Shown here one piece after another: positions 1 through 6,842 of a stretch of 12,909 nt of DNA (the stretch's first letter is position 1; each line of letters starts with the position of its first letter). The stretch comes from Oscillospiraceae bacterium. GTDB lineage: Bacteria; Bacillota_A; Clostridia; Oscillospirales; Oscillospiraceae. The stretch spans positions 1-12,909 of the forward strand of contig JAFQLA010000145.1 in the NCBI GenBank assembly GCA_017396725.1, read 5' to 3'. A program made the position numbers and the translations under genes. Below the pieces are notes generated by a model. It worked only from the letters and a program-made list of their open reading frames with translations, was not told where the DNA came from and did not search any database.

Positions 1-913
1 CGCCGCGGGCGTTGCCGAAAGAGGTGCCGCCGGTATTTTCTTCCACGATGAAATCCCGCACCATTTCCTCCACGCCATCGGCGAGGGTGTAGCAGCCTTT
101 TTTGCACTGCATTTTGAAAATGGCCAGCATTTCCTCGGTGGTGTAATCATCGAAGTGGAGATAGCGGTTGAAGCGGGATTCAAGGCCGGGATTGGAGTGG
201 ATGAAATCATCCATGAGTCCGTCGTAACCGGCCACGATCACCACCAGATCGTCGCGGTGGTCTTCCATGGCTTTGAGGATGGTTTCGATAGCTTCAAGGC
301 CGAAGTCGTTTTCAGATTTTCCGTTAAGGGCATAAGCCTCATCAATAAAGAGCACGCCGCCCAGTGCGGAGTCGATGACTTTGCGGGTCTTGATGGCGGT
401 TTGGCCCACATAACCTGCAACCAGTCCGCTGCGGTCCACTTCCACCAGCTGGCCTTTGGAAAGGATGCCCAGAGAGTGGTAGATACGGCCCATAATGCGG
501 GCAACGGTGGTCTTGCCGGTGCCCGGGTTGCCGGAGAAGACCATGTGAAGGGACATGTCGGTGGTGGGAAGGCCGTTTTCTTCACGCATTTTATAAACCG
601 TCACCATATTGATGAGGTTTTCTACCTCGCGCTTGATATCGTCAAGACCGATGTAGCTGTGAAGCTCTTCTTTCAGGTCTTCGATCTTTTCGGGAGCGGG
701 AGCTTCTTCCTCGGCGGGGGGTGTTTCACCGTTCCCGGTAGAAGAGGCGGTTTTGGGTTCTTCGGGCTTTTCTTCCGCCTTTTGCGCGCCGCTGCCTGCG
801 GGAGAACCCCAGAAATCCGTGCTCATGCGCCGCATATTATTTTCCGACATAGTGCGGATCACATCCAGCTGCTGCAGGATGATCCGGTCTTTTTTGCTGA
901 TGTTAGGATCCAT
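1..913 (-). CDS. SpoVK/CbbX-like AAA+ ATPase, 3' part outside window
   Basis: The first 304 codons of this gene are open to the left edge, so its C-terminus lies outside the window. Residues 1-35 are probably helical, residues 36-78 are a Glu/Pro/Ala-rich linker, and an AAA+ module follows. Its Walker A is GNPGTGKTT (128-136), Walker B is VLFIDEAY (187-194), sensor 1 lies around VVIVAGY (224-230), an arginine-finger motif NPGLESRF spans 241-248, and the pore-loop-like GYVGQTA is at 168-174. This pattern matches the SpoVK/CbbX family of hexameric protein remodellers. The ATG at 911-913 follows AGGGGG (922-927) at good spacing and lies 12 bp after the stop of the preceding gene, so it is the last visible gene of the ApbE operon. 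The target protein is unknown; a role in sporulation or in handling the neighbouring membrane proteins are both possible. Confidence 0.9.
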   Translation of the reverse strand, partial: MDPNISKKDRIILQQLDVIRTMSENNMRRMSTDFWGSPAGSGAQKAEEKPEEPKTASSTGNGETPPAEEEAPAPEKIEDLKEELHSYIGLDDIKREVENLINMVTVYKMREENGLPTTDMSLHMVFSGNPGTGKTTVARIMGRIYHSLGILSKGQLVEVDRSGLVAGYVGQTAIKTRKVIDSALGGVLFIDEAYALNGKSENDFGLEAIETILKAMEDHRDDLVVIVAGYDGLMDDFIHSNPGLESRFNRYLHFDDYTTEEMLAIFKMQCKKGCYTLADGVEEMVRDFIVEENTGGTSFGNARG

Positions 914-925
914 GGACGGTGCCCC

Positions 926-1420
926 CTAAAAATAACGGTAAGTTGCGCGGTAAACGGATGCGGCACAAAAGGCGCACAGCGCGCCGGTGAAAAGTGAAAG
1001 GATCAGCAGAATGGGAAGATACCCCACAGGAGCTGCCGACTGCAAGACCGCAAGAGCGGCCAGCACCTGCCCTATATTATGTGCGGCAGCGCCGCAGAGA
1101 GAAACGCCGTAAATACTCAGGCGGGTCTTGCGAAGAATAGCCATGACGGCAAGAGCCAGAAGACCGCCGCCAAGGGAAAAAAGCAAAGAGGAAATGCTGC
1201 CGGCAAAAAAAGCGCCGAGAGTGCAGCGCACCAGCAATATGGAAAGCGCCGCAGGAAAGCCCATAGTATAAAGGGCGTACAGGGTCACGATGTTGGCAAG
1301 GCCCAGCTTCATGCCGGGAACGGGGAGGGGAAGGAGCAGAAAACTCTCTGCCCAGGAAAGCGCCAGTGCCAGCGCGGAAAGCAGGGCGCAAAGCGCCAGT
1401 TTTTTAGTGGAGATCTTCAT
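926..1420 (-). CDS. Gx transporter / Hpre_diP_synt_I family membrane protein (EetB-like)
   Basis: This 164-residue protein is almost entirely hydrophobic, with about five membrane segments. It has the family signature PVPGMKLGLANIVTLYAL near residues 33-50, RCTLGAFFAG near 65-74 and a later HNIGQ motif (about 114-118). Such proteins are annotated as heptaprenyl diphosphate synthase component I or as Gx transporter; the fold resembles small-molecule S components more than a soluble synthase. In flavin-based electron transfer loci a member of this family (EetB) sits beside a NusG-domain-II protein (EetA), as it does here. The start ATG has AGGAGG (1425-1430) four bases upstream, and that site overlaps the stop of the preceding gene, which implies translational coupling. 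The precise function is unproven. Confidence 0.85.
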   Translation of the reverse strand: MKISTKKLALCALLSALALALSWAESFLLLPLPVPGMKLGLANIVTLYALYTMGFPAALSILLVRCTLGAFFAGSISSLLFSLGGGLLALAVMAILRKTRLSIYGVSLCGAAAHNIGQVLAALAVLQSAAPVGYLPILLILSLFTGALCAFCAASVYRATYRYF

Positions 1421-1429
1421 GGCGCCTCC

Positions 1430-1840
1430 TTAACCGATGATAGCGTCTACACCGCTGCTTTCACCGTGAAGCAGCGTGATGACGGTGCGGGCAGGAAGGC
1501 ACACGATGCTCTCTCCGCTGCGGGTGACAGTGCCGGTGCGGACACAGTCTTCGTTGGGACAGTCCGATTCCTTTACCGCAACACCGGTTTCGCCATCAGG
1601 ATTTAAGACGAGAGTCATGGTCACGCCGTTATGGGAGAAAAGAAACGTCTCATTTTCTCCCGCATCGCGCAGGGGGATCTCGCGCACGGTTTCCCCGTCA
1701 GCGCGGATGGCAACCACGGGACTTTCTGTTTTCTGCAATCCGCCCCAGAAAAGAACGGCGCAGACAGCGGCCAATGACACAACGGCTGCGGCGGAGAGGA
1801 GGTCCCAAAGATTCGGTTTTAATTTATCGGACGGTTTCAT
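1430..1840 (-). CDS. NusG domain II-containing membrane-anchored protein (EetA-like)
   Basis: A short N-terminus is followed by one membrane segment (LLSAAAVVSLAAVCAVLFW) and an extracytoplasmic domain carrying the NusG-II/DUF1312 signature: DCPNEDCVRTG, then SGESIVCLPARTVI. The family has no known enzymatic activity; relatives occur beside ApbE and Gx proteins in electron-transfer loci, including EetA of Gram-positive extracellular electron transfer. I prefer the ATG at 1840 (136 residues), which overlaps the ApbE stop by 17 bp and has a weak AAGG upstream. An in-frame ATG at 1876 would add 12 residues, but it overlaps ApbE by 53 bp and has no ribosome site. Two conserved cysteines in the DCPxxxCV motif are present and could form a disulfide or bind a cofactor. 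The family call is firm, the role is not. Confidence 0.8.
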   Translation of the reverse strand: MKPSDKLKPNLWDLLSAAAVVSLAAVCAVLFWGGLQKTESPVVAIRADGETVREIPLRDAGENETFLFSHNGVTMTLVLNPDGETGVAVKESDCPNEDCVRTGTVTRSGESIVCLPARTVITLLHGESSGVDAIIG

Positions 1841-2828
1841 AGCGGTATGCACTGCCTTCAGTTTGTTCAAAAGCATCTGCCAAAGGTTCGGTGATCAGCA
1901 CCCGGCCATCCTCTGTCACAAGGATCAGCTCAAAGGCACCGCCGGCTTCGCGCCATAGCTGCAGCGCCTGCTCTTCTCCAAGAACAAAAAGCGCGGTGGA
2001 ATACGCGTCGCACAGCGTGCCGCTTTCGTGGGAGACCACCGTGACGGAAAGAAGACCGCTGTTAGCAGGGTAGCCGGTGGCGGGATCGATGATATGGTGA
2101 TAAGTCACGCCGTTTTCGGTGAAACAGCGTTCGTAACCGCCGGAGGTTACGGCAAAGGCGTCGTTCAGCGAGAGGACGCCGATGGCGCCTGCGGTGTTAA
2201 GGGGATCGCGGACGGCGATGCGCCAAAGGCTGCCGTCTTCCTTGTAGCCGCGGACATAGACATTGCCGCCTAAAGCAGCGCAGCCGCTTTCTACATTCAT
2301 CTCATCCCAGAGAGCCGCGATGCGGTCGGAAGCATATCCCTTGGCGATGCCGCCAAGATCGATGGAAAACCCTTCGGGAAGGGTCACAGCGGAAGAACTG
2401 AGATCCAGATATTCACTTCCTGTGTGCGGAAGAAGATCTGCAAGCTCTTGCGCGGAAGGAACGCGGCAGGCATCTTCGGTAAATCCCCAGGCGGAGACCA
2501 CAGGGGCGACGGTAATATCAAAAGCGCCGCTTGTGGCAGCAGCATATTCAGCCGACCGGTGTAAAAGCGCGGTGAGCTCTTCGCTTTCCACAGTTTCGCC
2601 GCGGTTCAGAGCGGAAACGGCGCTGGCCTCATCTGTGCGGGAGAAAAGCGCTTCCAGACGGAGGATCTCCGCTTCGGATGCGGACAGTACCCGGTTTGCC
2701 TGCGGGGCGGTAAGGGTCAGAGCCATAGAGGTATCCATGGCGAAAAACTGCGTTTCCGCCTTGCTGCCGCAGCCCGTCAAAAGAAAGGCCAACAAAAGGG
2801 AAAGTGGGATCAAAAGTTTGGTTTTCAT
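1824..2828 (-). CDS. apbE: FAD:protein FMN transferase, lipoprotein (ApbE family)
   Basis: ApbE transfers FMN from FAD to a threonine of partner proteins outside the membrane, using Mg2+. The 334-residue protein begins with a lipoprotein signal ending in LLTGC (lipidated Cys20), so it is anchored on the outer face. Family motifs appear in order: FFAMDTSM (28-35), GAFDITVAPVVSAWGF (101-116), DLGGIAKGYASDR (157-169), GGNVYVRG (187-194), TSGGYERCF (228-236), HHIIDPATGYPA (244-255), and the metal-binding CDAYSTAL (273-280, with Asp274 and Thr278). AAGGAG at 2837-2842 supports the start. It is the first gene of the minus-strand operon. No obvious flavinylation acceptor (FMN-binding domain with a DGxSGAT-like site) is encoded in the window, so its substrate must be elsewhere, perhaps an Rnf subunit or a PplA-like protein. 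Confidence 0.93.
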   Translation of the reverse strand: MKTKLLIPLSLLLAFLLTGCGSKAETQFFAMDTSMALTLTAPQANRVLSASEAEILRLEALFSRTDEASAVSALNRGETVESEELTALLHRSAEYAAATSGAFDITVAPVVSAWGFTEDACRVPSAQELADLLPHTGSEYLDLSSSAVTLPEGFSIDLGGIAKGYASDRIAALWDEMNVESGCAALGGNVYVRGYKEDGSLWRIAVRDPLNTAGAIGVLSLNDAFAVTSGGYERCFTENGVTYHHIIDPATGYPANSGLLSVTVVSHESGTLCDAYSTALFVLGEEQALQLWREAGGAFELILVTEDGRVLITEPLADAFEQTEGSAYRYETVR

Positions 2829-2880
2829 GCAGCTTTCTCCTTAAAAGGCCTTGAAATAGCCAATGGGCGTACCTAACTAA

Positions 2881-2909
2881 AGTATAGCACACATATAAAA
2901 CGCAAACAA
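2881..2909 (-). promoter_or_regulatory. Promoter of the apbE operon
   Basis: Read on the minus strand, TTGTTT (2904-2909) and TATACT (2881-2886) are separated by 17 bp. The -10 is preceded by TGC, giving an extended -10 element. It lies about 50 bp upstream of the apbE start, back to back with the promoter for the gene at 3091. Confidence 0.55.
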
Positions 2910-2997
2910 CTAAAAAAGAGAAATATCTCATGAAAATTAAAATTTGTCCGCAAAAAGGAAAGTATAGGGACTTTCTTCGAATTCATAGGATAAAAAC

Positions 2998-3026
2998 TTG
3001 CAAAATGTGAAGCTATCTGTTAAAAT
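2998..3026 (+). promoter_or_regulatory. Promoter of the membrane protein gene at 3091
   Basis: TTGCAA (2998-3003), a 17-bp spacer and TAAAAT (3021-3026), with TG one base before the -10. The predicted leader is about 55 nt and ends in GGAGG at 3076-3080. Confidence 0.6.
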
Positions 3027-3090
3027 AACAAAAGCGCAAAAATTTTGTGCTGTTTTCTCATGCCAAAATCCATTTGGAGGAATACGATAG

Positions 3091-3861
3091 ATGTCCAAAC
3101 AGAACAACAAAAAGGCTAAGATGGCAAAGTCCAATCAGTCTGTGAATAATACACTTAAGATGCTGATTGTGGGCTGCCTTGCGGAGTGCTATCTGCTTTT
3201 GGCCTATAACTTCTTTGCTCACGGCACTGTGCAGTGGATCGTGACCCTTTCCAAGGTGTTCGGTGTGCTGCGCTATGTGGGCCTGGCTGCAGCTGTGGTC
3301 TGCGCGGTGCTGGCCTTCTGCTGGAAGAGCGAAAAGAAAAAGAAGTCCTATGCCCTGTGGGGCGTTGGGGTGAGCCTTTTCCTTGCCGTTACCTCTTTTT
3401 TGATGATCGCTTACTATCCCGCGGCTACGGATATTCTCTGCGTGGTCGTGCCGCTTCTGATGCTCTTCGGCGTGGTGTGCCTGCTCTATCCCCGTGATTT
3501 CACGGTGAGTGTTGCTGCCCTCGCAATTGCGCTGGCAGATCTTTGGCTCCTTCGCCGCAGCTACATGATGCATCCCACTATCCTCACCGTGCTGACGGTT
3601 GGCGCTATCGTGGTCGTTGCCGCAGCTTTCGTGCTGGTGATGCTGGTAAAGAAGAACGGCGGCCTTTGGATCTGCAAAAAGAACAAGGTCCGTGTGTTCT
3701 CTAAAAATTGCAATTACGGTATCATGCTTGCCGCTATCGTGGTCTCCGCGGCAGCTATGGCCGTGTCTCTTGCCGTGTTTTCCGCCGCATTTTATGTGAT
3801 GTGGGCGCTGGGCGTAGTTCTCTTCGCTCTGGCTGTTTACTACACGGTCAAGCAGGTTTAA
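3091..3861 (+). CDS. Polytopic membrane protein of unknown function
   Basis: I do not recognise this 256-residue protein. The N-terminus is strongly basic and polar (MSKQNNKKAKMAKSNQ), followed by about eight hydrophobic segments at roughly 22-42, 58-78, 88-108, 112-133, 136-155, 163-186, 208-231 and 233-253. Basic loops such as KSEKKKKS (79-86) and KKNKVRVFSK (196-205) suggest cytoplasmic faces. No transporter signature or catalytic motif is visible. GGAGG at 3076-3080 lies ten bases before the ATG, and the gene has its own promoter and terminator, so it is a single-gene unit divergent from the apbE operon. Similar anonymous multi-span proteins are common in Oscillospirales genomes, though I cannot confirm homology here. 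Confidence 0.8.
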   Translation: MSKQNNKKAKMAKSNQSVNNTLKMLIVGCLAECYLLLAYNFFAHGTVQWIVTLSKVFGVLRYVGLAAAVVCAVLAFCWKSEKKKKSYALWGVGVSLFLAVTSFLMIAYYPAATDILCVVVPLLMLFGVVCLLYPRDFTVSVAALAIALADLWLLRRSYMMHPTILTVLTVGAIVVVAAAFVLVMLVKKNGGLWICKKNKVRVFSKNCNYGIMLAAIVVSAAAMAVSLAVFSAAFYVMWALGVVLFALAVYYTVKQV

Positions 3862-3865
3862 GCAG

Positions 3866-3896
3866 AAAACAGGCCGGTAAAACCGGCCTGTTTTTT
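3866..3896 (+). terminator. Intrinsic terminator after the membrane protein gene
   Basis: A 13-bp perfect stem (3866-3878 with 3882-3894) and a three-base AAA loop are followed by a T run at 3891-3896. It starts five bases after the stop codon. Confidence 0.85.
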
Positions 3897-3939
3897 ATTT
3901 GCGGTTTATTTCCCGTGAAGGTATTTGGTTGAAAAAAGC

Positions 3940-3968
3940 TTGCATGCCAAAGAAAAATGGTATAAAAT
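3940..3968 (+). promoter_or_regulatory. Promoter of the SDR-E1 operon
   Basis: TTGCAT (3940-3945), a 17-bp spacer and TAAAAT (3963-3968). An overlapping TATAAA at 3961 would have a 15-bp spacer. The leader is about 60 nt. A TGCCAAA (3945-3951) in the spacer also occurs at the promoter of the Mch-E2 operon (8760-8766), at a different distance from the -10. Confidence 0.5.
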
Positions 3969-4035
3969 ATAACGATCAAAATGGTTATTTTGCATCCCGC
4001 TGCGGCGGGACGGGAAGAGGAGGAATATCAGCAAA

Positions 4036-4746
4036 ATGAAGTTATCCGAATCTGTTGTCATGATCACCGGCGCAGGTCAGGGCATTGGCGCTCAGGCTGC
4101 CCGTCAGTTTGCTGCGCAGGGCGCAAAGGTCGGCCTTCTGGCCCGCACGGAATCCAAGGTGCAGGCGATCTGCGACGAGATCCGCGCTGCCGGCGGCGAT
4201 GCGATTGCTATCCGCTGCGATGTGGCCAACGAAGAAGATGTAAAGAACGCGGTTGCCAAGATGGAAGAAGTCTATGGCCGCGTAGATGTAGTGGTCAACA
4301 ATGCCGCGTCTTTCCGCGGCGGTCTTGCTGAAGAAATGAGCCTTGAGGATTGGCAGTTTGTCACCCGCATCATCCTTGACGGTACATTCCTTTGCTGCAA
4401 GTACACTATCCCCGGCATGAAGAAGCGTGGCTATGGCCGCATTATCAATATTTCTTCCGCTGCCATCAGCCATCCTTTCAAGACCTATAGCTGCTATGCC
4501 GCAGCCAAGGCGGGTCTTCTGGCCTACACCAAGACCGTGCAGGAAGAAGTCCGTGAATACGGCATCAATATCAACTGCCTGATCCTTGGCCTCATCAACA
4601 CCGATGAGATCAAGAAGAGAAACGATTTCGACTGGACCAAGCTGCTGCAGCCCGAAGATGTGGCCAACAGCATTTTGTTCCTTGCGTCCGATGCGGGACG
4701 CGGTTATAAGGGGGCCGCGCTGGAATTATTCGGCGATTACCAATAA
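4036..4746 (+). CDS. Short-chain dehydrogenase/reductase (SDR, FabG-like)
   Basis: A 236-residue classical SDR expected to oxidise an alcohol or reduce a ketone with NAD(P)(H) in the cytoplasm. The nucleotide-binding TGAGQGIG is at 11-18, NNAA at 88-91, the catalytic serine in NISSAA (Ser140/141), and YAAAK gives Tyr154 and Lys158. Arg37 after the second strand (LLAR) is typical of NADP-preferring enzymes. The C-terminus is short and lacks the usual GxxxxxDGG ending. GGAGG (4019-4023) lies 12 bases before the ATG. It is the first gene of an operon, 35 bp ahead of E1-alpha, so it probably makes or consumes the substrate of the dehydrogenase complex, for example a diol/ketol pair. An acetoin or butanediol dehydrogenase role is possible but not shown by the sequence. 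Confidence 0.9.
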   Translation: MKLSESVVMITGAGQGIGAQAARQFAAQGAKVGLLARTESKVQAICDEIRAAGGDAIAIRCDVANEEDVKNAVAKMEEVYGRVDVVVNNAASFRGGLAEEMSLEDWQFVTRIILDGTFLCCKYTIPGMKKRGYGRIINISSAAISHPFKTYSCYAAAKAGLLAYTKTVQEEVREYGININCLILGLINTDEIKKRNDFDWTKLLQPEDVANSILFLASDAGRGYKGAALELFGDYQ

Positions 4747-4781
4747 ATTAAATATAAAATATATAGTGAGGAGATGTTTAA

Positions 4782-5756
4782 GTGCTTAGTGTTGAAACTT
4801 TGAAGCAGATGTACGCTGACATGGTCGAGATCCGCCGTTTCGAAGAGCGTATCGACGAGTATTCAAAGAAGGGTGAGATCCCCGGCTTTGTGCATCTGGG
4901 TGTAGGACAGGAAGCTGTGCAGGTAGGTACTGTTCGCGCACTGAAAGTGACTGACTATAAGTATCCTGACCATCGCTGCCACGGTGCTATCAGCCTTTTC
5001 GGTAGTGATAAGAAGGCCGTTATGGCAAAAATTTTTGGTAAGGCTACCGGTATCAACGGCGGTCGCGGCGGTTCTATGCACATTACCGACCTGAAGGTCC
5101 GCAATATGGGCAACAACGGTATCCAGGGTTCCAATGTGGTATCCGTTCTTGGCCCTGCGTTCTATTCTCAGCTGAAGAAGACGGATGATGTATCCGTAGT
5201 CTGGATGGGCGACGGTACTCTGGGCGAAGGTGCCTGCCATGAGAGCATCAACATGGCTGCTACCTGGAAGCTGCCCGTAGTATATGTTCTGGCCAACAAC
5301 CATTACGCTATCGCCACCCACTATACCGAAGCTTACAATGTGTCCCAGCTGGCACAGTGGGCTGACGGTTATGCCGTTCCCAACGAAGTGGTAGACGGCA
5401 ACGATGTTGTAGCTGTTTACGAAGCTATGACCCGTGCCGTTGAGCGCGCTCGCCGCGGTGAAGGCCCCACTCTGCTGGAGCTGATGACCTACCGTTGGCA
5501 GGGCCACTTCGCAGGTGACCCCGCAGCTTACCGTCCCGATGACGAAGTTGCTTACTGGAAGGATCGCTGCCCCATCAAGAAGACCAGAAACGACCTGCTG
5601 GCTCAGGGCGTGAGCGAAGAAGAGCTGACCGCTCTGGAAGAAAAGGCCTATGCTGAGATCGAAGAACTCATCGATTACGCACGCAAGAGCCCGCTTCCCA
5701 AGGCTGAAGATGCGATGAAGCATGTTTATGCAGATCGCGAAGTGGAGGTGCACTAA
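4782..5756 (+). CDS. Thiamine diphosphate-dependent dehydrogenase E1 alpha subunit (AcoA/PdhA type)
   Basis: The alpha subunit of the E1 decarboxylase/dehydrogenase, which binds thiamine diphosphate and works as an alpha2-beta2 tetramer. The 324-residue length fits AcoA. The cofactor motif starts at GDGTLGEG (143-150) and ends at ANN (171-173), and VRNMGNNGIQGSN (106-118) matches the conserved glycine-rich loop. YRWQGHFAGDP (237-247) is the phosphorylation-loop region, and its GHF-x-GD form favours the acetoin branch over pyruvate dehydrogenase. The position normally read as HRGHG is DHRCHG (63-68). The start is GTG at 4782 with GAGGAG (768-773 of the 4000s) eight bases upstream; the ATG at 4809 lacks a ribosome site and would remove conserved sequence. 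The gene overlaps the next by one base. The substrate could be acetoin, a branched 2-oxoacid or another diketone/ketol. Confidence 0.92.
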   Translation: MLSVETLKQMYADMVEIRRFEERIDEYSKKGEIPGFVHLGVGQEAVQVGTVRALKVTDYKYPDHRCHGAISLFGSDKKAVMAKIFGKATGINGGRGGSMHITDLKVRNMGNNGIQGSNVVSVLGPAFYSQLKKTDDVSVVWMGDGTLGEGACHESINMAATWKLPVVYVLANNHYAIATHYTEAYNVSQLAQWADGYAVPNEVVDGNDVVAVYEAMTRAVERARRGEGPTLLELMTYRWQGHFAGDPAAYRPDDEVAYWKDRCPIKKTRNDLLAQGVSEEELTALEEKAYAEIEELIDYARKSPLPKAEDAMKHVYADREVEVH

Positions 5757-6739
5757 TGGCTAGAAATCCTAAGATTGCGTTCAGCAAGGCTCTGAACGAG
5801 GCGCTCATCCAGTCCATGGAGCGCGATGAAAATGTGTTCATCATCGGTGAAGACGTTGCCAAGATGGGCGGCGACTTCGGTATCACTCAGGGCATCTGGC
5901 ACCGCTGGCCCGAACGCGCCAAGGATACTGCTCTTTCCGAGCAGGCTATCATCGGCCTTTGCACCAGCGCTTCCGTCTGCGGTCTGCGCCCCGTAGCTGA
6001 GATCATGTTCGCAGACTTCGTCGGCGTTTGCTTCGACCAGATCGTTAACAACGCTGCCAAGGCTCGCTTCATGTACAATGGCGAAGCCGGCGCACAGCTG
6101 GTTATCCGCGCCTCCACCGGCGGCGGCATCCGCTGCGCATATCATCACTCCCAGTGCATTGAGCCCTGGCTCATGAATGTTCCCGGCCTCGTGATCGTGG
6201 CTCCCTCCACTCCTTACGAAGCCAAGGGTCTGCTGGCTGCCTCCATCAAGGACAATAACCCCGTTATCTTCCTTGAACACAAGGCTCTCTACAACATGAA
6301 GGGCGAAGTTCCCGAAGAATACTACGAACTGCCCCTCTACAAGGCAGAAGTCAAGCGTGAAGGTGCTGACGTTACCGTATTTGCTACCATGATGATGACC
6401 GGCATGGCTCTTCAGGCTGCTGAAGAACTGGCTAAGGAAGGCATCAGTGTTGAGGTCGTTGACCCCCGCACCCTCTTCCCCCTGGATAAGGAAACCATCA
6501 TCAACTCCGTTGCAAAGACCGGCCGTCTCGTGATCGCTCAGGAAGGCCCCAAGTTTATGGGCGCCGGCGCAGAAATCTCCGCAATGATCAGCGAAGATCT
6601 CTTCGAGTACCTGAAGGCTCCTGTCAAGCGTGTTACCTCCGAAGATGTTCCCACCGCATACGCTCCCTGCATGGAAGACTTCGTTATGCCCAATGTGGAA
6701 AAGATCAAGGCAGGCATCCGCGCTGTTATGGCTGAATAA
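5756..6739 (+). CDS. Thiamine diphosphate-dependent dehydrogenase E1 beta subunit (AcoB/PdhB type)
   Basis: The beta subunit of the same E1 (327 residues). It shows GEDVA (31-35), the cofactor-activating glutamate in SEQAIIG (Glu62), AEIMFADF (81-88), the active-site histidines in YHHSQ (129-133), EHKALYNMKGEVPE (174-187), and the C-terminal transketolase domain with VEVVDPRTLFPLD (232-244) and KTGRLVIAQEG (254-264). Its ATG shares one base with the E1-alpha stop (TAATG), and its GGAGG (5744-5748) lies inside E1-alpha, so the two subunits are translationally coupled and made in equal amounts. It is the last gene of this transcript; the E2 partner is encoded separately at 9898. Codon use is strongly biased (CCC, AAG, GAA, GCT), which suggests high expression. 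Confidence 0.93.
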   Translation: MARNPKIAFSKALNEALIQSMERDENVFIIGEDVAKMGGDFGITQGIWHRWPERAKDTALSEQAIIGLCTSASVCGLRPVAEIMFADFVGVCFDQIVNNAAKARFMYNGEAGAQLVIRASTGGGIRCAYHHSQCIEPWLMNVPGLVIVAPSTPYEAKGLLAASIKDNNPVIFLEHKALYNMKGEVPEEYYELPLYKAEVKREGADVTVFATMMMTGMALQAAEELAKEGISVEVVDPRTLFPLDKETIINSVAKTGRLVIAQEGPKFMGAGAEISAMISEDLFEYLKAPVKRVTSEDVPTAYAPCMEDFVMPNVEKIKAGIRAVMAE

Positions 6740-6760
6740 TAATCTGACCTGTTACCCTCA

Positions 6761-6794
6761 AAAAGGAGCTGTGCCTGCAGGCACAGCTCCTTTT
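6761..6794 (+). terminator. Intrinsic terminator of the SDR-E1 operon
   Basis: A perfect 15-bp stem (6761-6775 with 6780-6794) closes a TGCA loop and ends in TTTT. It lies 21 bp after the E1-beta stop and separates E1 from the convergent Mch-like genes. Confidence 0.88.
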
Positions 6795-6800
6795 CTCATG

Positions 6801-6832
6801 AAAAAAGAGGATCGCCGTCAGGCGATCCTCTT
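6801..6832 (-). terminator. Intrinsic terminator of the minus-strand Mch-like operon
   Basis: A 12-bp stem (6805-6816 with 6821-6832) closes a four-base loop. Read on the minus strand it is followed by a U run (complement of A 6801-6806). It lies ten bases after the stop of the short Mch-like gene and faces the E1 operon terminator. Confidence 0.8.
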
Positions 6833-6842
6833 GGCGTTATGA

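Noticed and set aside
155..997. Plus-strand open frame of 280 codons at the left end
   Set aside because: The minus strand encodes clear Walker A, Walker B and arginine-finger motifs of an AAA+ ATPase over the same bases; the plus frame has no recognisable domain.
3991..4014. GC-rich CCCGC/GCGGG hairpin in the leader of the SDR gene
   Set aside because: Only five base pairs with a four-base loop and no T run; too weak to call regulatory.
4863..5753. Minus-strand open frame of 296 codons opposite E1-alpha
   Set aside because: E1-alpha motifs (GDG...NN) and coupling to E1-beta establish the plus strand as coding.
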